The notes under the pieces were generated by a model, which searched no databases, was not told the origin of the DNA, and was given only the letters and a program-made list of their open reading frames with translations. From assembly GCA_025769875.1 (NCBI GenBank), contig JAGFNK010001326.1:1-10851 (forward strand): a stretch of 10,851 nt of DNA, in the 5' to 3' direction. Origin of the DNA: Russula earlei (Eukaryota > Basidiomycota > Agaricomycetes > Russulales > Russulaceae). Below are positions 1-6,800 of the stretch, piece after piece (position 1 is the stretch's first letter; every line of letters begins with the position of its first letter). The translations under genes and the position numbers were made by a program.

Positions 1-13
1 GCATCAAAACACC

Positions 14-1273
14 ATGCAAACTCTTCAGGACATGCTCTATCACTCTCATGCTGCAGTCCAGAAGTTCAAGCAGGCTTATGAGTTGACTCACCACCTTCCT
101 AGAGAGCAAGACTGCACTCTCTCACTTCACTTTGATGCTGCATGTGATAGGCATCGCTATAATGCCCCTGATGATGCCATCAATGAGATTGCAGCCATTA
201 TTCCAGGTGATGGGGATGAGCCTAGGCATTCACAAGATATCATCTTACACCTTAGGGAGGGCCCTCTACAGCGCATCTCTGATACCCATCCTTTCTACCC
301 CTCACTCAGATATGTCTTGCTTTTTCCCACTGGCCAGTTAGGATGGTTCCCAAACATCCCTTATCAAAATGTCCAAGGTGGCCCTGCTCAGAGGAAGTGT
401 GTTTCCTTGGCTCAATTTCATCGCTATCCTTCATATTCGCCCTCATCTCTCTGACTCTCATCACATCTTCCTCTCTGGCAAACTCTTTCAAGTGTATGCC
501 TGTGAGGCATGGGCAGTTGCAGAGCAGTATCGCCTTAACTTCATCAGGATGAATCAAAACAAGCTCAGGGTGGAGATCTATAAGGGTCTGGCAGATGCTG
601 TTGCTGCCAATGTTGATGTTGACAGGGACCAACTAGGCAAGAGATTCATCCTTCCCTCCAGCTTCTCTGGCAGCACCAGAAACATGCAGCAGCATCTCCA
701 AGATGCCTTGGCCATCAACCGCTTCTATGGTGGGGTGACCTCTTCATCACCATGACTGCCAATCCCTCTTGGCCTGAGGTTCACTCTGCTCTCCTCCCTG
801 GGCAGACTGCCAATGAGGCCCTGACTTGGTGGTCAGAGTCTTTCATGCCAAGCTCAGGTCCCTCATCAATGACATCAAGGCTGGCTTGCTGGGTGATTGG
901 GCAGCTCACCTTTACACCATAGAGTTTCAGAAGAGGGGCCCCCCCATGCCCACATCATTGTCTTCCTTCAGCCCCACTCCAAGTTGCGCACCCCTGACCA
1001 GATTGACAGTCTCATGTCTTCTGAGTTCCCAGAAGACAATCCTGAGCTGCTTGAACTCATCAAGAAGTTCATGGTTCACAGGCCCTGTGGCAACCAGAAC
1101 AGGAATTCCCCTTGCATGGTGAATGGCTCATGTTCCAAGGGTTTTCCTAAGCCCTTTAGGAGGAGACTTCTGTGACTGAGGACTCTTATGCGTGCACCAG
1201 GAGGAGGGACACTGGCCATGCTCATCTCATTGGTGGCAAGGAGATCACAAACCAATGGGTGGTCTGTCATTCC
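14..1273 (+). pseudogene. Helitron Rep portion, N-terminal half, broken into six short frames
   Basis: Frames in order: 2-~430 (frame 2), ~430-735 (frame 3), 737-~810 (frame 2), ~811-940 (frame 1), ~942-1165 (frame 3), ~1167-1268 (frame 2). Each switch joins conserved Helitron text, for example HIRPHLSDSHHIFLSGKLFQ after the first and DLVVRVFHAKLRSLINDIK after the third. The HUH metal-binding motif (GPPHAHIIVFL, His codons 945-947 and 951-953) lies directly after a run of seven C (939-945) where one base appears lost. Five of the six switches need one missing base; the first needs one extra C in CTATCCTTC. Both HUH histidines are intact. Confidence 0.85.
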
Positions 1274-2184
1274 CTTTTCTCATCTGGAAGTACAGGTGTC
1301 ACATCAATGTGGAGTCTGTTGCCTCTGTCAAGGCTCTCAAGTACATCTACAAGTATGTCTACAAGGGCCATGACAGGACCACTATGCAGTTTGGCAGGTG
1401 CATGGATGAGGTCAAGCTCTACTTGGATGCAAGATATGTCAGCAGCTGTGAGGCAGTGTGGAGACTCTTTCTCTTTGAGCTGCAGGAGCAGGTTCCCAAT
1501 GTGGTGCGCCTCCAGGTCCATCTTCCTGATCAGCACAGTGTTGTCTACAATCCTCAAGTTCTTGAGGAAGTCCCAAATAAGCCCACCACACTCACTGGAT
1601 GGTTTGAGGCCAATGCTGCTGCTCCAGAGGGCTCTGACATTCTGGATCTTCTCTACCAAGATTATCCCTCCAAGATGGTCTGGAACAAAAGCACTCATAG
1701 GTGGACTCCAAGGGACAGGGGCTTTGCTATTGGGAGGATGTTCCATGCTCACCCTACTTCTGGAGAGCGCTTCTACCTGCGCCTCCTTCTCACCTCTGTC
1801 AAGGGTGCAACCTCCTTTGAACACCTTTGCTCATTTGAAGGCACTCTCTATCCCTCTTTCAGAGAGGCTTGCATTGCAAGAGGTCTTCTAGAAGATGATC
1901 AAGAGTGGCAGCAATGCTTGGAGGAAGCCAGTCATATGTGCACAGGTGCTCAGCTGCGCCACCTCTTTGTCACCATCCTCAAGGACTGCATCCCTTCTCA
2001 ACCTAGGGCACTTTGGGACAGATTCTCTGCATCTATCTGTGATGACCTCAAGCACAAGCTCCAGCATCATCTCAACATCCCAGAGCCAACTGATGAACAG
2101 GTGAAGGACTATGGCCTCTATCTCATTGACCTCCTCCTCTCCCACTCTGCCAAGAGACTTCAGGATTGGCCAACCATGCCTTAG
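1268..2184 (+). pseudogene. Helitron RepHel, central open segment with catalytic-tyrosine region
   Basis: The longest uninterrupted piece of the gene, beginning in conserved text PFLIWKYRCHINVE; the in-frame ATG upstream at 1192 belongs to a shadow reading and is not a real start. KYIYKYVYKGHDR (codons 1339-1377) matches the Helitron Rep two-tyrosine motif, with tyrosines four apart at 1342 and 1354 (a second pair is at 1348 and 1360). Downstream are segments typical of Helitron proteins (LTGWFEAN, RMFHAHPTSGERFYLRLLL, FEHLCSFEGTLYPSFREAC). It ends at TAG 2182-2184 in ..WPTMP, where related proteins continue into the helicase, so this stop is a nonsense change and not a natural C-terminus. 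Confidence 0.85.
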
Positions 2185-2203
2185 TTTGTTGAGAACTGGG
2201 GGG

Positions 2204-3030
2204 GCCATTGCAGAGAATCCCCTCATTTAGGAGCAGCACCAGTATGATCTAGAGGAACAGGCTGTTCTTGCAACTGAGTCTATTGTTCTGCAACCGAGTC
2301 TATTGACAAGCTTAATATTGACCAGCAGACTGCTTTTGTGGGGATCACCTTGCTGTCCTCAACAAGACAGGGGAGATCTTTTTCCTTCATGGCCCTGGGG
2401 GGGTGGTACTGGCAAGACTTATCTCTATAACACTCTCTGCTACCATCTGCGCTCTCAACACAAGATTGTGCTCTGTGTTGCTTCCTCTGGCATTGCTTGC
2501 ACTTCTTCTCAAGGGAGGGCACACTGCACACTCCTGTTTCAAGATCCCCATTCCCTCCCATGAGTCCACTGTCTGCAACATCCCCAAAAACTCACACTTA
2601 GCAGACCTGATTCGCATTACTGACTTGATCATTTGGGATGAGGCTCCCATGCAGCACAGGCATGTGATGAAGACAGTGGACAGGTCATTCCAGGACATCT
2701 GTGGCTCTGACAAGCCCTTTGGTGGACTTACCTTTGTCTTTGGTGATGACTTTCAGCAGATCCTTCCTGTTATTGTGCAAGGATCAAGGCCTCAGATAGT
2801 AGGTGCCTGCCTACAGCACTCCCCCCTCTGGAGATCCATCAAAGTGCTTTATCTCCACCAAAATATGCACCTCAACACTGGCATTCAAGCTGAGGCCAAC
2901 TTTGCACAGTGGCAACTGGAGGTTGGAAAAGGCAGGCACACTGATCTAAACTCTATCATCCATCTTCCCTCCTTTATGAAGTGGAGGGAGAACACAGTTT
3001 CCTCTCTGATTGACAGCATCTACCTGGCCT
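2204..3030 (+). pseudogene. Helitron helicase (PIF1-like), motifs I-III portion, frameshifted
   Basis: Frame 2 from 2204 (AENPLI, then TAG 2228-2230, then EQHQYDLEEQ), a 20-bp duplication, frame 1 (SIDKLNIDQQTAF), frame 3 (EIFFLHGPGG), frame 2 from the Walker A (GGTGKTYLYNTLCYHLRSQ), and frame 3 from about 2500 to 3027. The Walker A glycine loop is itself cut by a frame change in a run of seven G (2397-2403). Walker B DEA (2637-2645) and GDDFQQ (2742-2759) are intact; the last resembles the PIF1-family GD-F-Q motif with one extra Asp. The frame changes again at about 3028 (YLG/LDTG). Confidence 0.85.
2264..2304 (+). repeat. Near-perfect 20/21-bp tandem duplication inside the helicase gene
   Basis: GTTCTTGCAACTGAGTCTATT-like unit at 2264-2284 is followed at once by a 20-bp version at 2285-2304 that differs by one missing T and one T-to-C change. 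The second copy has no counterpart in Helitron proteins: coding text passes from the unit (ATESI) straight to DKLNID. It both adds sequence and alters frame, so it is a genuine lesion and not a base-calling slip. Confidence 0.8.
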
Positions 3031-3706
3031 TGACACTGGCAACCCTTCTTCCCAGTTCTTTGCAGAGTGCGCCATCCTTTCTAGCCTTAACACTGATATG
3101 GACAGCATCAACAAGGAGGTGCTTAGGAGGTTCCCAGGGAGAGGACAGGTGTTTCAGAGTGCAGACAGCATTCCCACTTCTGAGCAGAGTGGGGATGCTG
3201 ATGTTATGCTGAACTATCCAGTAGAGTACCTGAACTCTATCAACTGCTCTGGACTTCCTCTTGCCAAGCTAGAGCTCAAGGTGGGTTGTCCTGTGATGGT
3301 GCTGAGGAACTTGGATGCCAGGCATGGTGTCTGCAATGGGAGCAGAGGGATCTTGAGGAGGTCCAGCAACAGGGTGCTAGAAGTTGAGCTGATAACAGGG
3401 GAGCATGCAAGGGAGAAGGTCTTCATCCCAAGGATCCCTTTCCAACCGACAAAGGATCAAGTTGCTTTCAAGTTCACAAGGAGGCAATTCCCTGTGAGGG
3501 CATGCTTTGCCATGACCATCAACAAGTCACAAGGGCAAACACTGAAACATGTTGGGTTGGATTTAAGAAAGCCAGTCTTCACACATGGGCAATTTTATGT
3601 TGGGGTGTCAAGTGTGATCTCTGTCTCTAACATCAAGATGATTTGGGAGGAAGAGAAGAGGGAGGCTTCCACTAAGAATATGGTATATAGTGAAGTGTTA
3701 CCATAA
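3029..3706 (+). pseudogene. Helitron helicase, C-terminal portion
   Basis: An open frame that reads conserved text across its whole length: FFAECAILSSLNTDMDSINK, IPTSEQSGDADVMLNYPVEY, LKVGCPVMVLRNLDARHGVC, then helicase motif V TINKSQGQT (3515-3541) and motif VI-like FYVGVSSVISV (about 3593-3625), ending at TAA 3704-3706 after TKNMVYSEVLP. An internal ATG at 3098 is not the biological start because conserved residues precede it. In PIF1-family helicases motif VI normally reads V(A/G)xSR, with an Arg that contacts ATP. Here the codon at 3611-3613 is AGT (Ser), which would be expected to cripple ATP hydrolysis. This is family knowledge applied to the sequence, not measured. Confidence 0.88.
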
Positions 3707-3835
3707 TAAGATGTGTGTTCAGTGTATGTATTGTTTGTTCTGCTTTACCATGTAAAAGATTATACATAGTGATGAGTTGATTACTTTCTGTTTAAGCAAA
3801 AAAGGGATTATGCAAAGAGGCTTTAAACAAAAAAG

Positions 3836-3863
3836 GATCACACCTGAGCGATTACACCTGGGC
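3836..3863 (+). repeat. Two tandem 14-mers before the Helitron terminal hairpin
   Basis: GATCACACCTGAGC (3836-3849) is followed by GATTACACCTGGGC (3850-3863), differing at two positions. Just upstream, a similar AT-rich phrase is also present twice, around 3791-3808 and 3821-3838 (TTAA, then CAAAAAAGG, then AT). These sit between the helicase stop and the GC-rich hairpin and may be subterminal sequence of the transposon. Confidence 0.65.
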
Positions 3864-3868
3864 AACGG

Positions 3869-3932
3869 CAGGGGTTCGGGGGCGCAGCCCCTGACAAGTT
3901 TTAATTTCATGCCTAAGGCATGGCTTGCAAGC
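3869..3932 (+). other. Probable Helitron 3' terminal hairpin cluster
   Basis: Three inverted repeats lie within 64 bp. The first is CAGGGG (3869-3874) with CCCCTG (3888-3893) around a GC-rich 13-nt loop. The second is CATGCC (3908-3913) with GGCATG (3917-3922) around TAA. The third is the perfect palindrome GCTTGCAAGC (3923-3932). Helitron 3' ends carry a short hairpin used as a transposition terminator. The first hairpin is the best candidate by its GC content, its placement about 160 bp after the helicase stop and the AT-rich surroundings. The exact element boundary is not resolved. Confidence 0.55.
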
Positions 3933-4831
3933 TGCTATGAAGTGCCGGAGGATGGTTTGCGAGCTTGATGGTGCTTTGATCATAAAGGAATGATCTGAAA
4001 ACCTTAATATCTTGTTCTGGGTACCTCATAGAAGGTTTAAATTTCCCAATATAGTGGCAGAACCAATCTTTCTTACAAGCTATCTAAAATCTTAGAACCA
4101 GCTTAACTGGGAGTAGTCTTTATATTTATATACAAAGGCCCTAATATCTCTTTGAGGTGGCAGAGACCAATAGGTTTTAGTGCTCTGATCATGAGTGAAT
4201 AATCTGAAAAGCCTTAATATCTTTATGTCAAGCATGTGCTATTTTGACAATTTGACACAATAAACTGCTTGAATCTTTAAAAATCTTAACATTGACTTTA
4301 AAATAACTCTCCTCAAACTTACTTTATAATAAGTAAGGCCAATTTGGCAGCATAAATCTTTACACTTATATTGCTAGGAACTGAACAAGCACAGCAATGC
4401 AGAAAGAACAGAACAGCCACTATCTATTCCTTATCAGTGAGTACTTGCTCTATCTCTAACTTTTGCTTTCTTTTTTGGTTCCCCATTCTCTTTTTATGCT
4501 ATCTATCCTTCTTTATTAGACGTTCTCTTTGCCCTTTACTATTGTAGCACTAGCTATAAGTACTGTCACCAACCCACCAACCATGCAGCTTACTTAAGGT
4601 ACTTAGCACTTGGTCAGAATTTGTAGACACCCTGAAACTGATGATCTTGATTTCTTTCAAATGAGGGGTAAAAGTAGTGGATAGAGTGAATCTACCCATA
4701 TTTTTTTTTTGTCAAAATATACTCCTTTGATGTTTTCCCCTTCCTCATGTTTTTGAAGAGATGTCACACAGAATGGTAGAGTTCAAGTCAGTGCTTCAAA
4801 TTGGCATCCTTAGCTAATCATATGTCTCTAA
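3933..4831. other. AT-rich gene-free region with diverged short repeats
   Basis: No reading frame here has protein-like content. The sequence is AT-rich with T tracts (for example a nine-T run near 4701). The only structure seen is the set of diverged direct repeats at 3971-4223, annotated separately. No tRNA, rRNA or promoter element could be supported. Confidence 0.6.
3971..4223 (+). repeat. Diverged direct repeats with CCTTAATATCT and GTGGCAGA-CCAAT cores
   Basis: A 43-bp segment (3971-4013, GTGCTTTGATCAT through TCTGAAAACCTTAATATCTT) recurs in diverged form at 4180-4223 (GTGCTCTGATCAT through TCTGAAAAGCCTTAATATCTT). The core CCYTAATATCT appears three times (about 4002, 4139 and 4212), and an AGTGGCAGAACCAAT block at 4053-4067 is echoed at 4155-4171. 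The arrangement looks like an eroded tandem array with a unit of very roughly 100-200 bp. Confidence 0.55.
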
Positions 4832-4866
4832 GGCCCCATTTACCAACTGAGAATTCTTGAATCTTG
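4832..4866 (+). repeat. Candidate left end of a PIF/Harbinger-type DNA transposon
   Basis: TAA (4829-4831) is followed by GGCCCCATTTACCAACTGAG and then short reiterations of CTTGAA (TTGAATCTTGAACTTGAACT). PIF/Harbinger elements duplicate a 3-bp TWA target and often begin with G/C-rich ends followed by T-rich sequence. The next protein-like segment downstream (5215-5358) resembles a Myb/SANT domain, and PIF/Harbinger elements commonly encode such a second protein. No matching inverted copy was found to the right within the window, so the element would be truncated, or the call is wrong. Confidence 0.3.
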
Positions 4867-4949
4867 AACTTGAACTCGGATTTCGGTATTTTCCAGGGGT
4901 GACAGGAGTCACAGGTGTGATGAACGATAACTTGATTAACTAATATGAG

Positions 4950-4979
4950 TTTCTTTAATTATAATTTCTTTAATTATAA
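4950..4979 (+). repeat. Perfect 15-bp tandem duplication
   Basis: TTTCTTTAATTATAA occurs at 4950-4964 and again, identically, at 4965-4979. The flanks echo each other (ATATGAG before, TTATGAG after). It is AT-rich and noncoding. Confidence 0.85.
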
Positions 4980-5214
4980 TTATGAGCTCTTTCCCACCAG
5001 ATTTGCAAATTTGCTTGTTGTAATTGCATATTTGCATGTGTGAAGTTAGATGTCCGCATACTCGGAGTTGACTTGGGAGTCGGTACTTGGCTTTGTTTGG
5101 GACTTTCCCTCTGTTGTCTTTTTCCATGTATGCGTGGCATGCATTTTTCTCTCGCCTTCTTTTTTTAATCCCCTCCTCCCTCCATACCTCATTTGTTTGG
5201 TACCCCTATCATAC

Positions 5215-5358
5215 ATGCAGACCTGCTCAGCCTCTAATTCTTCTGTGGGAGAAAGCCAAGCAGATCGTAATGCCACATGGACAACTAAGGATAAAGCGGC
5301 CTTTTTAGATTTTCTTTTGGAGCATAGGGACGAAATGACCTCCAACTCTATGTTCAAG
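5215..5358 (+). pseudogene. Myb/SANT-like DNA-binding domain fragment
   Basis: From ATG 5215 the frame reads MQTCSASNSSVGE and then ATWTTKDKAAFLDFLLEHR (about 5269-5325), DEMTSNSMFK. The pattern TWT, acidic, then AFLDFLLEHRDE and a FK pair resembles the first helices of the Myb/SANT-like domain (Myb_DNA-bind_3 type) frequent in mushroom genomes and in PIF/Harbinger accessory proteins. The frame is open upstream to 5050, but that part is T-rich and hydrophobic and looks like noncoding or intronic sequence; CAG at 5218-5220 could instead be a 3' splice site. After FK, GTATTT at 5358 could be a 5' splice site, but I could not find the rest of the domain. It may be an exon of a spliced gene or a remnant. 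Confidence 0.4.
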
Positions 5359-5533
5359 GTATTTTCTGCAGCAGTGTACCCTTTCCATTTATTGCCATTT
5401 TCAGTGCACTTGGCGGAGCTTGAATTCCACCCAAATTAGTGCAGAGAAACCTCCTCAAACATGCGGGATGAATATCTCCCTCAAAACAGCTTCAATTCAT
5501 ATCAAATTTATTGTCCCTGAATTGCCTGAATGA

Positions 5534-5699
5534 GGGCTAGGCAGCCCCATTGTTTTCATGAGATTTGAGTGAGAATTGGTGGAGCTGGACTCAAGCCACC
5601 TCCACATGTGTATTAGATGAATTACAACTCAAAATCATGGTCTATATCTATTATTTTTCCCTCATGTTGTACCCATGGGCTGTCTTGAGGCAGCCCCAT
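5534..5699. repeat. Two GGCAGCCCCAT hairpins about 150 bp apart
   Basis: The 11-mer GGCAGCCCCAT occurs at 5540-5550 and 5689-5699, both followed by a T-rich TGTTTT phrase. Each copy forms a hairpin with a preceding GGGCT/ATGGGCTG: GGGCT-AGGC-AGCCC at 5534-5547, and ATGGGCTG with CAGCCCCAT at 5675-5699. The outer pair (5540 and 5684, inverted) could also be the ends of a roughly 145-bp MITE-like unit. The nature is unresolved. Confidence 0.45.
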
Positions 5700-6017
5700 A
5701 GTGTTTTTGACTCAAGTGTTGTGGTGTGCAACATTGTTCTCAGTGTGATCAGAGTGACAGCCAGCCACTCATTGCCCCTCTCACCTCTCCATTCTGACCA
5801 TCCTTTGCCCTCATTCCCACCACACCTGCTGTCTCAGCCGCATCAGTTGCACCGCTCCCTTCCAACTCACATTTGGCCCTCCACACCCACAGTCGCAGCT
5901 GTGCCAGTCACACTGCCTGCGTCGACCTGCCATCTGTCTTCACCACGCGCCGCACTCCTTCAGCATGCCAACTCAGTTAGAATACCTCAAGCTCAAGTGG
6001 GATCTGGAGGACCTTAT
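5700..6017. other. Pyrimidine-rich stretch of uncertain coding status
   Basis: The + strand is strongly C/T-biased from about 5760 to 5960. Several frames are open by composition alone, so none is called as a gene. Just before the antisense LTR a short frame (ATG 5965) reads MPTQLEYLKLKWDLEDLIVK and looks more protein-like. It passes straight into the LTR at 6018, as if the LTR had landed in coding sequence, but 17 codons are too few to be sure. Confidence 0.35.
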
Positions 6018-6292
6018 TGTCAAGACACGTACTGCTGATCCGTGTGGACTCAGGAGCAGGTGGGCAAGGGTCGGAACAGATGGTATGCGGCGTAGGCAGC
6101 ATTGAACAGGAGGACAAGCCAAATGACTAGAATGTACCAGATGGGGACTGGTACATGTAACTGGAGGCAGAGGCGAAGATTAGAGGCCAGTGCAGTGAGG
6201 AGGCTTTAAACAAGGCGGTCATAGAAGAGTACCTTGGAGACGAGGGGAATCTTTAGACTGAGCAGTCGTGGGGGAGTACCCAGGAAGATGAG
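6018..6292 (-). mobile_element. Antisense LTR fragment (3' 275 bp) of the same retrotransposon family
   Basis: The reverse complement of this segment aligns end to end with 6847-7121: both are 275 bp, with about 29 differences by hand count, nearly all transitions, plus two compensating 1-bp gaps (about 89% identity). On the minus strand it ends in GTCTTGACA, exactly where the plus-strand LTR ends, and similarity stops there, so 6018 is a true LTR terminus. Sequence left of 6018 does not resemble the internal region that follows 7121, so this is probably a solo LTR. Its other end is cut precisely where the plus-strand element begins (6293). Confidence 0.85.
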
Positions 6293-6556
6293 TGTTATGA
6301 ACCAAGGCCAGGTCCTGGCCATAGATTGTCCTCTTTCACTCAAGACAGACCCCTCTCACTTTGCATTGCCGACTCCCTTCCATTTTCTGGGCTATCCCTC
6401 CTGCGGTACAAGATATCGCTATTGCAAAGGCACTATAACACGACCAGGCACCCATTTCCTAATCGGGTAATCATCATGTGGCAGCCACATTGCCACCCAG
6501 CCACCAAGGACCCGAAACAGTGGCACAAACTCTTAGAAACTGTTGCATAAATCATC

Positions 6557-6669
6557 TGACATCATCAAGGCTCCAATGACATCATAGCTGACTGAGTGAC
6601 TCCACAGTGACCTCATAGGCTCACTAAGCACTCCACAGTGACATCATAATGATGTCATCGCTCCACAAC
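6557..6669 (+). promoter_or_regulatory. LTR U3 repeat array with TGACATCAT motifs (bZIP/CRE-like)
   Basis: TGACATCAT or TGACCTCAT begins at 6557, 6577, 6608 and 6639; the last three are exactly 31 bp apart and define three 31-bp units (6577-6607, 6608-6638, 6639-6669), each closing with CTCCACA or a similar phrase (CTCCACAG twice). The third unit contains a perfect palindrome, TGACATCAT-A-ATGATGTCA (6639-6657). The core resembles the TGACGTCA site of ATF/CREB-type bZIP factors. The array lies about 130-220 bp upstream of the TATA box, where LTR enhancers usually sit. Factor identity is inference. Confidence 0.6.
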
Positions 6670-6793
6670 AATCAGTAATGTGCTCAGTAAGCCTGAAATC
6701 TAACACAAGCAAGTTTATGCCTCTGTAGTCCTATTGGATGGTACCAAAGAGTCTAGAATAGTCCCAGGTCTTTGTAATTGACCCTGTACACTG

Positions 6794-6800
6794 TATATAA
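6794..6800 (+). promoter_or_regulatory. TATA box of the 5' LTR
   Basis: TATATAA in the context CACTGTATATAAACCCC. It lies about 125 bp downstream of the 31-bp repeat array and about 320 bp before the LTR end, fitting a pol II promoter at the U3/R boundary. Transcription would be expected to start roughly 25-35 bp downstream (about 6825-6835). Confidence 0.65.

Larger units (their letters stand above)
2..3706 (+). pseudogene. Helitron Rep-helicase (RepHel) pseudogene
   Basis: In an intact element this protein nicks and joins single-stranded transposon ends (Rep) and unwinds DNA (PIF1-like helicase). Read by changing frame, the order is: N-terminal Helitron region with a HPFYPSLRYVLLFPTGQLGW block (about 290-350); Helitron_like_N region (about 490-1090) with LFITMTANPSWPEV (737-778) and the HUH motif HAH (945-953); tyrosine motif KYIYKYVYK (1339-1365); long linker to 2184; helicase Walker A (2399-2419), Walker B LIIWDEAP (2625-2648), GDDFQQ (2742-2759), TINKSQGQT (3515-3541) and YVGVSSV. 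Apparent lesions: frame changes near 429, 736, 809, 940, 1166, 1270, 2200, 2347, 2400, 2500 and 3028; TAG at 2182-2184 and 2228-2230; duplication 2264-2304. The reading frame is already open at base 2, so the true start is upstream. Confidence 0.88.
1..3932 (+). mobile_element. Autonomous-type Helitron, 5'-truncated by the window edge, degenerate
   Basis: A rolling-circle (Helitron) transposon, recognised from one conceptual protein that carries a Rep HUH nuclease region followed by a PIF1-family helicase, the hallmark gene of this class. The 5' end, with its expected TC terminus, lies outside the window. The 3' limit is an estimate: after the gene's TAA at 3704-3706 the sequence has about 130 bp of AT-rich DNA, two tandem 14-mers, and then a GC-rich hairpin (CAGGGG/CCCCTG, 3869-3893) followed by two more palindromes to 3932. 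Helitrons typically end with a hairpin a little upstream of CTRR. A CTGA lies at 3891-3894 but overlaps the hairpin stem, so the exact end is unproven. No terminal inverted repeats are expected for this class. Confidence 0.85.

Noticed and set aside
1076..1824. Open frames on the minus strand across the Helitron (for example 1267-1824)
   Set aside because: They lie antisense to conserved Helitron coding sequence, have no recognisable protein text, and their openness follows from codon composition of the real strand.
1172..1891. Plus-strand 239-codon frame from 1172
   Set aside because: Only its first 33 codons or so (TEDSYACTRRRDTG to about 1268) are genuine Helitron text; after the frame change it is a shadow of the frame 1 protein.
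3719..3968. Short frames on both strands at 3719-3968
   Set aside because: They cover the hairpin and AT-rich transposon end and have no protein-like content.
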